Below, piece after piece: positions 46,418-60,023 of a stretch of DNA of 64,000 bases. A program made the position numbers and the translations under genes. The notes beneath the pieces were generated by a model. It was not told where the DNA came from, ran no database searches, and saw only the letters and a program-made list of their open reading frames with translations. Position 1 is the first letter of the stretch; each line of letters begins with the position of its first letter. The stretch spans positions 2,760,001 to 2,824,000 of the forward strand of contig WAEK01000003.1 in NCBI GenBank assembly GCA_011634665.1. The letters run 5' to 3'. This DNA comes from Mortierella sp. BCC40632. Taxonomy: Eukaryota; Mortierellomycota; Mortierellomycetes; Mortierellales; Mortierellaceae.

Positions 46418-47320
46418 ATGGGCTCGACAATGAGCACCATCACCGGCTCTGGTAGCCAGGACCACGAGTACTACCGAAAAGTAAGTCATCTGAGCGATCC
46501 CAAAAATGCCAAAAAAAAAAAATCAGCATTCCTAAGTCATTGCGATTAGGTACAGAGTGCGGGTTATCGCTAATCCCAATAGTCAAATGAATGGTATCCT
46601 GACTAGGCTGCCAGACAACAGGCGGTAATAAGAGGTGAATACATCCAAAAATCTCGAGCAGCATACCAAGCAGGAAATGGTGCACTTGCCAAAGGTAGAC
46701 GCGAGAGCGGAGAATGCGTTTGTGTAGACAGAGACATTTCTCCCCAGCTAACCGTTTATCTGCCTGCTCTGAAATCAACGATTAGATCTTTCGCTCAAGG
46801 CTAAAGAGTATGCACAGGAAATGGACCGATTCAACCTCTTGGCCAGGCAATCGGCATTTCAGGGTAGCTACTCTCTCTCTTTCGTTTTTTTTTATCACTC
46901 ATAAATGCCGTTGATTCCTGGATATTCTTTCAGGAGCTGACACGGCCACTCTTGCCTTCAATGTTTGCTCATACAGCGTTCAATGCTCATAGGCCAGGAA
47001 ATGAGCTAGACCTTCATGGGTTGCTAGTCAAGGAGGCACTCGAGGTGACTCGAGAGCGACTCAACAAGTTTATCAGGAACAAGGAAAAGGAGCTCACGAT
47101 TATTGTTGGCAGAGGTAACAACTCGATCAATGGAATCGCCAAAATCAAGCCTGCAATCATAGAGCTCGTTCAAGAATTCAACATCAAGGCCACCCCGAAC
47201 AAGCCCAACCCAGGTTGCGTTTTTATCGAACCTCGCCCTGCAGGAGAGACTGCCGATTATAGCTGGATCGATGGCTTTTTCCGTAGTGCGTTTAACTTCA
47301 TTCGGTCTTTCTTTCGGTAG
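46418..47320 (+). CDS. SMR-domain protein with DUF1771 helix region
   Basis: SMR proteins bind or cleave nucleic acid, and eukaryotic members act in RNA quality control. Four exons, 46418-46480, 46607-46694, 46786-46863 and 46977-47320, give about 190 residues with consistent phases. The DUF1771 region is assembled from the small exons (EYYRK, then AARQQAVIRGEYIQKSRAAY and GNGALAK, then DLSLKAKEYAQEMDRFNLLA). The SMR domain follows: NELDLHGLLVKEALEVTRER, then ELTIIVGRGNNSINGIAKIK, then PNPGCVFIEPRP. The last exon must start at 46977 (acceptor tacag); the upstream acceptor at 46933 would break the frame. It lacks the CUE or PPR modules of larger SMR proteins, and it ends in a hydrophobic/aromatic segment (FFRSAFNFIRSFFR). 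Confidence 0.87.
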
Positions 47321-47885
47321 ACAGATTTTGCTAGAACACTACTGTAGAACACTCTTTGTTCAGAGAAAGAGAGAAAGAGAGAAAGAGAAGGGAAGCGAGA
47401 GAGGCTAGGAGGATGACTGACATAGGCAATATATGACAATTGTGGCTGGCTACCTTTCGTCTCAACTGGGAGGACGACGTGGCACATGGACGAGAAGTAT
47501 GTTGAGCAGAGCAAAGCCGTATCAGCCGTATCCGTCCTATTGAGCCGCAGAGAGTTTCTTTTTTTTTTTTTATCTTTGGCCTCACAAACTCCACAGGGCT
47601 TGTTCATTTTCTCACCATTTCTGATTTCTCAGCATCTCCCCTCTCTATTTCACCATCTCAGGTTACCGTCACAGTGCCCAAGGCCAAAAAGGAGTCGAGA
47701 CCAAAGCACAGTGGCAACCATTTCTTTTTCTTTTTTTTTTTCTACCTCTTACCGAGCCTACGAATTAAACAGGAGACATTGTGCCCTTTTCCATTCTACC
47801 CCAGTCTAATAATTCACCGCTGTCAAAAGAAAAAGAAATAGAAAAAAAAGGCGGCGACTCATTCACCACATTTGGAACCAGAACG
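47321..47885. other. Spacer between SMR and RING genes
   Basis: About 565 bases: 3' flank of the SMR gene and promoter of the RING gene, with GA-rich and poly(T) tracts. No gene seen. Confidence 0.5.
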
Positions 47886-48096
47886 ATGAGCAATCCTCCA
47901 GCTCTAGCACACTCAATACCAACACGTCAGGAAAATGCCAAGAGCTGCGCTCGATGTGGCAAAGACTTTCAATTCTTTCGGACAAGAAAGTTTTGTTACA
48001 ACTGTGGTACAACTCTCATTCGACGTTTTTTTTTTTATGGGTCACTAATACTGGCTGCAGAAGAGAGTGAGACGGGAAGTTTGTCTACCAGCGGTT

Positions 48097-48162
<66 letters not shown>

Positions 48163-49981
48163 AGAAGCTGATGGTTTTCTGCTTGCTTGCTCTGGCTAGG
48201 GAGTGGAGTCTGCGAAAGCTGTAGTAGTTACAAGACAAAGCTTCCTCAGTTTGGTCATTCAACGTAAGTGTAGCCTACTTTCTTTTTCTTTTTTTTTGCT
48301 GGTCATTGGATTTCGTCTCTTGGTGCCATGTGACTAACAGCAAAACAATTATGCCATTCCTCCGTCACCAGCAATGATGTGCGTTGTTGTTCGCACTGTG
48401 CACAATTTCTTCAGAGTAGTGTACAAGAGTCTGCTTTTTTTTTTTTTTTTTTTATTGCCTGGAGGAATCCTGCGCCAAACGAATACTCACACGGACACCT
48501 TCTGCCACCAAACAATGACGCCATTTATCCTTCTTGATAGTATACAGGATGGACTATGCAGGATTGTCACAGCTTAATATCAAGACACTTCGTGGATACC
48601 TGCTTTCATACAACCTCCCGACACATGGCATGTTAGAGAAGCAAGGTTAGTGGTAATGCCATGATTCTTTTTGCCCACCATCGTTCACCCGACTCTCAGT
48701 TGTTGATCACGGAGGGCTCAAACAACTGCGTGTTATCACTTAAACTAGATTTGATCAGAGCCATTCAAAGCTATCATCCTATTCCTGAAGCATCCGAAGT
48801 CTACTTTCGCAAAAACCTACCGGCGCCTCCGGAACGCTCTGGATCCTTTTTGGATGGGCTAGCGGATCTTGGGAGATCAGACTCGCCTTCAGGATCGTCC
48901 ACCAGCAGCGGTAATAAAGAATCTGGCTCAGATGGGTGGATAGGCGACATTGATCGGTTCTTCTCGAGACTCTTTGGAGGAGACGATTCAGCTTCTAGTG
49001 AATCAGCCCGACCTCGTTCACAATCACAGCCCAGACAACCGCCTCCATCTTCGACTTCCACTGGTTGGCAGAGTTCTCGATCACAGCCCCGATCACAACC
49101 ACAGCCACAACCCTCGCGAACGGGATCGTTTGCCTTTGGTATAAACGTAGACAGAGGACAGGCGCCTGCAGGATCAGCAACGCCGTCTTCAGCAACGCCG
49201 TCTTCTCAGGCGCGATCCTCAGCGACACCGAGTGGTGCAAACCCACAATCGACATATGGTGCGTCTCGGCCCACCAATGGAACGGGATCAGCCAGCGGAC
49301 CCTCCACTCCTCGACCCGAGAGGTCGACACAACAACCAAGGGCGATGCCCTCGCCCACACAACGTACTCAGCCACCGCCTGCTTCTGGGAGTCAACCGGT
49401 CAAACTTGGGGATCTAATTTCATCCAATATCAACCCATCGACACTTTCCATTAAGGCTATCAAGGGACTCCTTGATGATAGCTGTGTATCGTATGTAGGT
49501 GTTGTGGAGAAGAAAGATTTAGTGGATCGACTTGAGAAGCTGATTGAGAACACACGAGCAGAACAAAATGCGGTCCAGGAACAAGAGGCTGCAGCAGCCA
49601 AGAAAAAGCCTAGCACGCCAGGGTCAAGCAGCAGTAGTGGAGGAGGAGGCGGAGGCGGTGAGGATGACAATTTGTGCAAGATTTGTTGTGATGCTGCCCT
49701 GAACTGTGTGATGCTTAATTGTAACCATATGTCGACTTGCATGGACTGGTATGAGCATCGATAATTTCTTCTTCTTCTTTTGATAGTGTGCTGGTGCTTG
49801 GAGTGTATTGTCCGTATCAATGTGTATCTGACAAACCGCTGCTGTTATCTTTTGCTTCGACGGATGGAAAAAAAAAAAAAAAAAAAAAAAAAATAGTGGC
49901 AAGCTTATCATGGAAGGCTCAAGAATGTGTCCAATCTGTCGAGAGTATATTGTCAGGTTGCTACACGTATTTAGAGCCTAG
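47886..49981 (+). CDS. RNF34/RFFL(CARP)-type E3 ubiquitin ligase
   Basis: In animals RNF34/RFFL combine a FYVE-like zinc domain, SAP-like repeats and a C-terminal RING, and ubiquitinate signalling proteins at membranes. Six exons, 47886-48006, 48200-48263, 48372-48418, 48562-48645, 48749-49748 and 49897-49981, give about 466 residues. The FYVE-like zinc module is spread over three exons (CARCGKDFQFFRTRKFCYNC, VCESCSSYKTKLPQFGH, CCSHCAQFLQ). A SAP-like helix pair follows (LNIKTLRGYLLSYNLPTHGM), then a long Ser/Pro/Gln-rich disordered region, a second SAP-like helix (LSIKAIKGLLDDSC) and a C3HC4 RING built across the last intron (CKICCDAALNCVMLNCNHM, then CGKLIMEGSRMCPICREYIV). The RING and its LLHVFRA tail closely match the animal proteins. 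The exon 3 donor (48418/48419) is the least certain junction. Several introns hold poly(A)/poly(T) runs. Confidence 0.9.
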
Positions 49982-50560
49982 CCTCAAGGAATTTTATGTT
50001 GGAATAGGGCGCCCCCTCTCCCTCCTCCCTCAGTGTTCAAGAGGGCAGTGCCTTGAGTAACATAGAGGGAGGGCTCCAAAGTACAACATAGACTTTGACC
50101 ATGATAATCATAGACTTGGAAGGCGCTCCTTTCTATTATTGCTCATAAAAAGGATGAATCAGTAAGCACCTGGCGGAGGAGGAAGGGGAAAAAATAGTTC
50201 ATATGTATTTGCTGTAAAATGCAATAGCTAGCTATACTGTCCACCGAAGGCCTGTAGCTCCGAGTCGATTCTTCTGTCTAAAAACCACCAGCAAGGAAAT
50301 GGATCAATAGTCGTGTTGACGGAGGAAATGAACATTAGGAGTGATGAATTTGTCAGATACTCTTGACTGCCAACTTTGTTTCTCGTCTCATTTACTAGTA
50401 AAAGAGCTCCCAGCAGCAAAAGCTCTTTTTTTTTTTTTGCCACGGCTGGGACTTGCATATCATTCAGAAACATCTTTTTAAAAAAGGAGAAGAGAAGGAG
50501 GAGACGAAGGAAGGAACGAGAGCATCTAGTCAAGCAGAGGTAGCGTAATAGGGAGAGGGG
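49982..50560. other. Convergent spacer between RING and farnesyltransferase genes
   Basis: About 580 bases of 3' flanking DNA of convergent genes. No gene recognised. Confidence 0.5.
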
Positions 50561-52576
50561 CTACTGGGACGGTGAGCTCTCGAGCTTCTGAATCACTTTC
50601 TCGGCAGTCTCTCCATAAAAGTAAAGAATGGCTTGCCTGACTTTTTCAAGTCGGAAATTCAGGACTGGATGAGTAGCTTCAACTACATTCTGGGATGAAC
50701 CCACGATGCACTCCTTGTCAGCATTCTTGTACCAAAGCAAGGACGAGAGACCTCCTGGAGCAATGTCTTTAAGATCATGTCGAAATGAAAAGTAGTGCTG
50801 TGATACCGAGATGCCACTGAGACCATATGAGGTATGGTAGAAATCTGGTCCCCTATTACATGTTTGGTAGAACAACAACAAAAAACTGTCAGAGGTGTTC
50901 GGATTGTCCAAGATGCAACATTGAAATGAGTTAATGGTAGTAAAATCGGGTATTACTTTGATGGTTTGTCTCTCAATCCTCCGGAGGGTTCCTGGCATGC
51001 AGCTAGCATATACTCTTGAAGGGCAGCTGCATAACATTAAAGGTCAATAAAGAGAAGAAACGAAAAGAGAAAAAAGCGTTAGGACGTAGTTAGGGATGGT
51101 TTTACAATCGATAGATGGGACTGCCCATTCTCTTCCTCCTTCCACTAGATGCCATTATGAAACACTTGCCTCGGTCATAGGCGTAATCTGGCTCTTCAAA
51201 GTTCTGGTTTTTGCTCGCAAGTTGCTTGGAGATGATAGGGAATACACCACCCATCCAGAAGGAATAGCAACCATCGACCAACTTGTTTGTCCTTCCCTGA
51301 AAGCCTCCTTCGACTATCATTTGGCGCATTGAGCTCCATTTCTGTCATGGTTTTATGGGTTAGACAAGGCGTTAGTTGACTCCAATAGTTTCATCCGCAT
51401 AGAGTTTGGGTAAGAAACAGACTCTTTATCGACTGTCCCATCGACCAAGAAATAAAAAGCTGATGGAAGGGATCAAATCAGGGAGAGAAAGGTAGTCACT
51501 TACAACAAAAGCATCCATGTCAAGTACGTCGCAGCGGTCCAAAAGCTCTAGTGCTGCTAGCCCACAAAAAGCATAACCTCCATGAGCCTCCACACCAGGG
51601 TATCCACCAATACCACCCTGGTATGTCTGACAGCGGCCTACAAACTCGGCGACGCCCTCTGTCAGCTCAGGTGTCAAGATATTGGTGATGGTGGCAGCGC
51701 ACATCACGCAGTAGACACCACGGACATCAATTTCACCCCCTTCAAGCATCGTGAATGACCCATCTGGCTGTTTGACACGGAGAAAAAAGTCGAGGAGCTT
51801 GGGTCGATCAATGACACTGTATGCCTCGGGTGTCCCGATGATGGCCAGAGCATTGACGGCAGCATATGTCGTGGCAAGATGAGCCTTCTGTCCTGGACCA
51901 CCCGCAAAACCTCCTGTGGGACTCTGCATTTTCGACAGAGTGTCGATGGTTCTGCTAGCGAGAGATGGGGGGATTTCCTTCCCGAGCAAGTCCAATGTAT
52001 GGAGGATCCAGAAACAGAGCCAGGACCGACTAGCGTCCATGGCTGACCATCCTTCGGGTAGGCGATTAAGAGCCTTCATGGAGAAGTTTACATGATCGTT
52101 CTTGTGCAGTTTAATGCTATTCCGACAAGGACAAAGAAGTGTATCCATGGAGGTTCAGAGGCTCACTCCACTTTTTTTTTTTTTTTTTTTTTGTGAGCGC
52201 GTCAATTTTCCACGGTATACAGCATGGAGAGAGAATTTTACCTGCTGAGTGGAAGTGGGATGGGGCTATCTTCAGTGTATCTAAAGAACTCGTTACGAAT
52301 TTCTATCTCTGTCTTGATCTACACAGACGACAAAGCGCGTTTATCTCTCATCCTTTAGAACTTTGCTAGTCGCGCGAGAGCTTTTTTTTTTTTTTTTTTT
52401 TTTTTGTTTCAATGTTCTCAGGAACCAGAAGAAAGAGAGGGTTTACACAGGGAAGAGAACAAAATAAAAAAAAAATAAGTATTTATTACCTGGAGAAATG
52501 AAGTGTCAGTTGGAAGGTCATCATCCTTGAACTTATATCGCTGCGTTTCTGCTTCGTTTCTGAGAATTACACCCAT
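50561..52576 (-). CDS. RAM1: Protein farnesyltransferase beta subunit
   Basis: The beta subunit carries the active site that transfers farnesyl to CaaX cysteines of Ras, Rho and a-factor-like proteins. Six exons, 52576-52490, 52312-52242, 52116-51504, 51341-51170, 51026-50957 and 50852-50561, give about 434 residues, the normal family length. The alpha-alpha barrel repeats are clear (MDASRSWLCFWILHTLDLLG, QSPTGGFAGGPGQKAHLATT, GGIGGYPGVEAHGGYAFCGL, GGFQGRTNKLVDGCYSFW). The zinc ligands are Asp and Cys in LVDGCYSFW and His in DFYHTSYGLSG. These, and GGFQGR in place of the geranylgeranyl pattern, favour farnesyltransferase. Intron 4 requires a GC donor (CGAG then gcaagt). The N-terminal exon (MGVILRNEAETQ) is assigned from phase and position and is less certain than the rest. 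Confidence 0.92.
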
Positions 52577-55197
52577 GGTGGCCACAGCTGATTTGATGGA
52601 GAGAAAAAGAATGAGGAGAAGGAATCGATTAATCCCAGAGAATGTGGGACACGTGATGGACTAGGTGGAGGAGTCCAAGTTGATCAGCATGTGTCCAATG
52701 CCACATTCCCCATCAATGACTCGGGCCAGAGGCATCTCCTCTTGTTGATCACTGGTGTTTCTACTCTTTGTTTATTGCGAGCTTGAACGGAAGGAACGGG
52801 AGGGTGAATTGGTCAATCTGCCTGAGCATGGAGGTTCGTTTATTAACAACCTGTTCTTCAACAATGGGTAGCTGGCAAGGGTTCAATCTCTTTTTTTTTT
52901 TATATTGTTATTATTGCTAGTTGCCTCACAACAGGACGGATTCCTTTCTCCACAGACCTATCCTCCATATGCCCTTCATAAACAAAGCTGGGCCAGCGTT
53001 GATGACCCAAAGCAGTGGTCTTCAAGCTGGCGTTTTTTTTTTTTTTTTTTGGGAGGAGGGGAGGGGAACGCAAGTGGATTGGTCGGCGAAGCACACTACA
53101 GTAAAAGTCACAGAAACTTGTAAAATGCTTTGCCACTCGCACCTCACTTCACCTCACTCTTTCCTTCGCTCCCCCCTCCCCCCTCTTCCTGCTAGTCTGG
53201 TCGCTCATGAGATCCATCTTTGTTACTTGAGACTCTCCTGAATGAGCTACTTGACTGGACTAAGATTCAAAGGTAATGGTAGTGCAGAGTAATGACAGCG
53301 ATGGCGTTGTGCACGGAAATCAAAGAAAGAGCAGAGTCCTCCGTGGGTACATGAGAGGCTCACTGAACCCTAGTCCGAGCGCTAGGGGATAATGAGCATT
53401 GTGAGGTGTCCTACCTTTCTCTCAATATGACCTCATCCATGGCCGCTTTTTTGTTTTTCTTTTTTTTCGGGCCATGGATGGTGCTGGATTCGTGAGCTGT
53501 TGAATGAGTTGCGCGTTGGGTACGAGAGGTTCATTTGCCTGCGAGTGGGTCTTCTGAGACTCTCTTGTTTTGGACAATGTAACTTTAGTGGCGCCTCTTG
53601 CAGGAGCCATCTCTCCATGACCTCTCCCATGGTACTTGTATCACGGGTTGGCGTGGCGATTTGAATCAACGTATGCTCTCTGTTAGACTCGACCATACGG
53701 GCGATTGCGCGAAGGGGGATATTCGCTTTGGAAAGCGTCTCCAATCCTCTGCATGACCACCGTTTTCTGTTGATTGGCCCTCTGTAGCAGGAATGAGTTA
53801 GGAACCACGCCACTAGTCTTTCAGTCCAAGTCACTTCCTTGGGTCCATGAGAAGCATTCATGAACGGAGCTCTGGTGCTTGGAACCATGTTTGCTATTCA
53901 GTGGTCTTTTTCCCTTTTAGACCACTTCTCCATATGACCTCTTTATGAGCCTAGAGGCCTCGGCCTGGTTGATAATGGCGCTGTTGAACTTTGGACTAGA
54001 CTTTTCCTTTAGATTTTGCTCTTTGGGTCCATGAGAGGCTTCATATCACTTGGTTCCTGAGCCAAGTGTATGTGGTTCTAGCTGACCTTTGCATTTGCTT
54101 ATGGTCATTTCTCCATATGGCCTCGCCATAGATGCGATGGTGTTGCTGCAAAAAGCTGAAGCCTTCTTGACATTTGTTTTTTTATTTTTTAAAAAAAAAT
54201 GCTTCGAGATGGGTATGGTGATCAACCTCACTGTCCGGTTGTGGTTGTTTTCACCGCTGGGTGACTGGGACCTCCGAGATTTCGGGTTAATAACGATCGT
54301 GAAGAGTTGTGTGGTTATTGTTTTGGAGTTCTCTGTATTAACCATTACAGTAACTTTCCTTTCGTAGATCCACATGGGCGTTACGGATTTTTTTAAACAA
54401 AGTGATATCCCGTAGTGGTTTAGATGGCTGCCGTTGTGGTTGTTTCTCAGACGGCTATTGAAGAGCTGAGGTCCGAGTGCACACATCATACTGCACTTTG
54501 AATGTAGTATCCTGTATCCTAGTTCTTTACACCTTGGCCCACCAGCGTTCAAAAAAAGAAAAAAGAAAAATGCTTTGGATTCACAGATCTTGTCAGTAAG
54601 CCAGATTATGAACTATCTCTTCTTTGGTACCACCTCACAACTCGGGTTCCAAGAAAGAACATTTCGACGTGGTTGATCCAGGCAGGCCATCGATCTGCGA
54701 TAGATTTTAATGTTCCAAGAAGAATACACTCAGAAAGTTTCGGGACGAATTATCCTCAGCTCGGAGGACCTAAACTCGAGTCTGTGTCAGCCAGCACGAT
54801 TGTGAGTTGTTCACTCAGCGTCAGCAAAGCAAAAAGGAAGAGCACCTTCAAGGAAGCCTTTGGAGAACCCTCCATCAGCAACAAAAACGGTAATCTAGCT
54901 TGAGCGAATAAACACGGTGTCTATCGACGCTCTGGTAACCCAACAAAGTTCCAGGTGTCTGAGGTTGAGAGAAAGCCCTTAGTCGTGACAATCAACATTT
55001 GTGGTTCTGGGTGCTGAGGCTGAATATTCCAGGGGGGGCTGTGAGAGTCTGAGAGACTGAGAAACGCCTCCAACTTCAACTTAAGGGTGATACCACAATG
55101 CGTGACGGATGTCTCCAAGTCCTGCGACTGAAGACAAGATGTCCCTTTTCTTTCAGACCACAAGAATCAACTTGCAGCAGCTAGCCAGACATTGACC
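52577..55197. other. Gene-free region with decayed repeat
   Basis: About 2.6 kb without a recognised gene between divergent farnesyltransferase and RbAp48 genes. It contains several copies of a degenerate repeat (53340-54130). Short open frames on both strands (for example 53433-53888 minus and 54673-54903 plus) match nothing recognised. Confidence 0.5.
53340..54130. repeat. Degenerate, partly tandem repeat, period near 180 bp
   Basis: Two short blocks recur on the + strand. Block A resembles gggtccatgagaggctt, at about 53345, 53849 and 54032. Block B resembles ttctccatatgacctc, at about 53422, 53617, 53930 and 54110. A and B are about 79 bases apart each time, and the last two A-B units are about 182 bases apart. 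Read on the minus strand the blocks give ASHGPKE and (R/S)(P/S)YGE(M/V), hinting at an old coding repeat. The copies are diverged and interrupted by stops. Confidence 0.55.
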
Positions 55198-57317
<2,120 letters not shown>

Positions 57318-57642
57318 CAAAGGGGAACCGATCATGACTTTTGGCTTTTTCTTAGCTTTCTTGACACCGTTTTTTTTACTATTTTTTTTTTCTCCTTCGG
57401 CCAGGCTGCCTTTGTGAAAGCGATTCTGTAGTCTCTCAATAAACCTTTCATCTAGCTTGTAGACGGCGATCTCTGATTTCAACGAGTAATGTACATTTTA
57501 TTGCAAGCGACATTGGAGAAAGAGGAAGGTGGGGCGGAGATCACTCCATTTTACGCGCACGCGCGTTTGTTCACCACCCTCCAAGGAGAAGTGATCCTCA
57601 GATCCATGGCCAAGTTCCTGATCGGGACTAAGAGAGAGCCCC
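57318..57642. other. Convergent spacer, RbAp48 / EMC6
   Basis: About 325 bases of 3' flanking DNA with poly(T) tracts. No gene seen. Confidence 0.5.
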
Positions 57643-57978
57643 TCAGTCATAGACATGGATGATTCCGTAGAGCAGAGTCCAGAAGAGAATATAACTGAGA
57701 AGGCCTCCAAAGATACCCTCAGTGACGACATCGAATGGTTTACGGAAAAAGAGCTTCGGGTTGCCCTTTGCCTTGACTGCCAGGATGAGAAGGGACATGA
57801 AAATGGAGCCGAGGAAGTAGAAAATGAATCCAGACCAGTTGGTAAGACCGAGAGTTCCTGCCGCAAAACCGAGGATAGCCGAGTAAGAGGAACGCATAAA
57901 GTTGATGGTCTGCGAGTTCTTGGCGATGAACATGTCGACGTACAGAGCGTCTTCTGGGTTGAGTTGTTGGTTGGACAT
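57643..57978 (-). CDS. EMC6: ER membrane protein complex subunit 6
   Basis: EMC6 is a small core subunit of the ER membrane complex, which inserts tail-anchored and multi-pass proteins. It is an intronless 111-residue frame, the usual size. The N-terminal segment (EDALYVDMFIAKNSQTINFM) and the start of the first membrane region (RSSYSAILGFAAGTLGLT) are characteristic. Two more membrane segments follow (FIFYFLGSIFMSLLILAV and GGLLSYILFWTLLYGIIHVY), the last close to the C-terminus. Confidence 0.94.
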   Translation of the reverse strand: MSNQQLNPEDALYVDMFIAKNSQTINFMRSSYSAILGFAAGTLGLTNWSGFIFYFLGSIFMSLLILAVKAKGNPKLFFRKPFDVVTEGIFGGLLSYILFWTLLYGIIHVYD

Positions 57979-58664
57979 GCTTACTTGATCGCCACTAGTG
58001 GGAGAGGTGTCTGATAAACAATAGTCTTCCTGGGGAGAAACGGTATCGACGAGTTTTTTTTTTCTGGCGCGACACGGGTCAAGAGAGCCTTTTTTTTTTT
58101 CCTACAGGGCGCTGATGAACAAACTCGAGAATGTCTTTGGATGTCCTGGCTTGAGGCAGAGAAGAGAAGAGAGATGATGAACTCTTAGTTCGAGATGGAA
58201 GAATTGATGGATATAGTGTAAATGACTCGAGGATTTAATGCTCAGAAAGAAGGGAAGGAAAAAAAAAGGTTTGTCTCCATGGGGGCATGTGGCCCTTGTT
58301 TTTTCCACCCTTCTTCTTGACAGTTCCAAGAGTGATCAACATTCCTTGTCCCTCCATCCCAAGGTCAGTTCTCGCTACAATAAGAAATGAATATAAAAAA
58401 GAGAGAGAAGCGAAGGCAGCGACCTTGTCATTCGTTGCTCACTTGTGGAAATCAACATTTCTCTTCTCTTTTGACCAAAATGCCTCTATTCTTGCTCCAT
58501 CACCCCCAACTCGTGAAAACCCTAACAACACCTCCCCTGTTTGCATGAGCTAAAGCAGAAGTAGTAACCACTCAATACTATCCTTTCCTCTACACGGAAC
58601 CTAGCATCCCCCCTCCCCCAAGCACAGCCAAGCTACTCTCTCCCCCTCCCCCAGGAACGCCATA
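57979..58664. promoter_or_regulatory. Divergent promoter region, EMC6 / ALYREF
   Basis: About 690 bases between divergent genes, with a C-rich stretch (about 58608-58652) directly upstream of the ALYREF start. No further gene seen. Confidence 0.4.
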
Positions 58665-60023
58665 ATGTCTTCCGCCTTGGACATGTCCCTTGAGGATATC
58701 ATTAAGAAGGAACGCGGTAACAACCGCTCCCGATCTTCATCTTCGCATAGTGGGCCCACACGCCACCGAGGTAGCGGACGTTCGTATAATCAACATTCCA
58801 ACTCGATGGGTCATCCCCGATCTTCGACGAGACCTTATCAGCAGTCAATGAATCCATATCGCCACACGATGGCTCCTATGACCCCAGTCGCCCCCTTGCA
58901 CACCTCGGTGATCCGTCAGAGCATTCCAGATGGTTCCAAGATCCAGGTCTCGAGCCTTGACCACCGTGTCACCTCGGAAGATTTGAAGGTATAGTAATGC
59001 TTTCGAATCGTATTTGACATGAGAGTGAGGAGGAGGGGGAGGGAGAAAGGGAGTGAAAGAAAGAGAATGAAAGGAAAGAGAGAGAGAAATTGAAAAAGAG
59101 GGAATTGGTGCGAACTGAACGTATGCCTTTTGGGATAACTATGAGTTTCCCACAAGCGATCTGCGCAAACAAGATACTAATCTCTCTTTTCTTATTCAAT
59201 CTTTCTAATCCTCATCCTCCCTCTCTCCTTTCAAAAGCTGGTGTTCAGCACGCGAGTTGGCCCGCTCAAGAAGTGCACATTGATGTTTGACGAGCGCGGA
59301 CAATCCACAGGAACAGCCATTGTCCACTTTGAACGCGTGACCGACGCAGCTATTGCAGTGCAACGGTTTAATGGTGTTCCATTGGATGGTAAGAACTGTA
59401 CCCACCTCGATGGGATAGCGGAACAAATTATTTCAAGAACATGGCCGCTTTTTTAATATTCAGGTGTATATCCTTCCAAGACTTGACAGTGACTTCATTT
59501 TCTCTCTCTGTCGGATAGGCCTTCCAATGAAGATTGAACTAGTCTTGGCTCCTGGCATGGCCCCTGTCGTGTTCACTCCTCCACCAGTGCCAAAGTAAGA
59601 ATAAGCTCTAGTCTCTTGTCGTTGTTTTCTCCTCTTCTCTTGTTTTTTGTCTTTGAATTGGATTTCTGGAGCCTCTGTGTGCTCATACTCTGAAAAGAGA
59701 AATACAAGATCAAAGAAAGATGTAAGAAGTAAGAGGACAAATCATACTCATTTTTTATATTACTATGGTGTACTCATTTCTCCTGATGATTTAGCATGTA
59801 TGTCGGACCAGGATTCCGCCCTCAGCACCGTGGACGTGGAGGAAACACAGGACGTGGAGGAAACACAGGACGTGGAGGAAACACAGGACGAGGTCGTGGA
59901 GGTAACCACCACCGAGGAGGACGCAGTGGTGGTAGTGGCAATGGTGGTGAAAGGAAAGAATCCAAGACGGTTGAGCAACTGGATGCAGAGATGAACGAGT
60001 ACAACATGCAAGTTGATTCCTAA
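58665..60023 (+). CDS. YRA1: ALYREF/Yra1 (THO complex subunit 4) mRNA export adaptor
   Basis: ALYREF links the TREX complex (UAP56/Sub2) to the mRNA exporter. Four exons, 58665-58988, 59238-59388, 59519-59594 and 59795-60023, give about 259 residues. The N-terminal UAP56-binding motif is clear (ALDMSLEDIIKKE). An Arg/Ser/His-rich region leads into the RRM (about residues 94-168: SKIQVSSLDHRVTSEDLK, LVFSTRVGPLKKCTLMFDER, GTAIVHFERVTDAAIAVQRF, LPMKIELVLAP). RNP1 is weakly conserved, as usual for the family. The C-terminus has an RGG region made by an in-frame 18-bp tandem repeat and a second UAP56-binding motif (TVEQLDAEMNEYNMQVD). Confidence 0.94.
59830..59891 (+). repeat. In-frame 18-bp tandem repeat in the ALYREF RGG region
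   Basis: The unit ggacgtggaggaaacaca occurs three times with a partial fourth, encoding Gly-Arg-Gly-Gly-Asn-Thr. It extends the RNA-binding RGG segment. Confidence 0.9.

Noticed and set aside
53433..53888. 151-codon minus-strand frame in the farnesyltransferase/WD40 spacer
   Set aside because: It coincides with the degenerate repeat. Neighbouring copies contain stops, and no family was recognised, so it is described as a repeat instead.
54673..54903. 76-codon plus-strand frame upstream of the WD40 gene
   Set aside because: No domain and no phase-consistent splice into the WD40 gene, whose own first exon at 55198 fits better.
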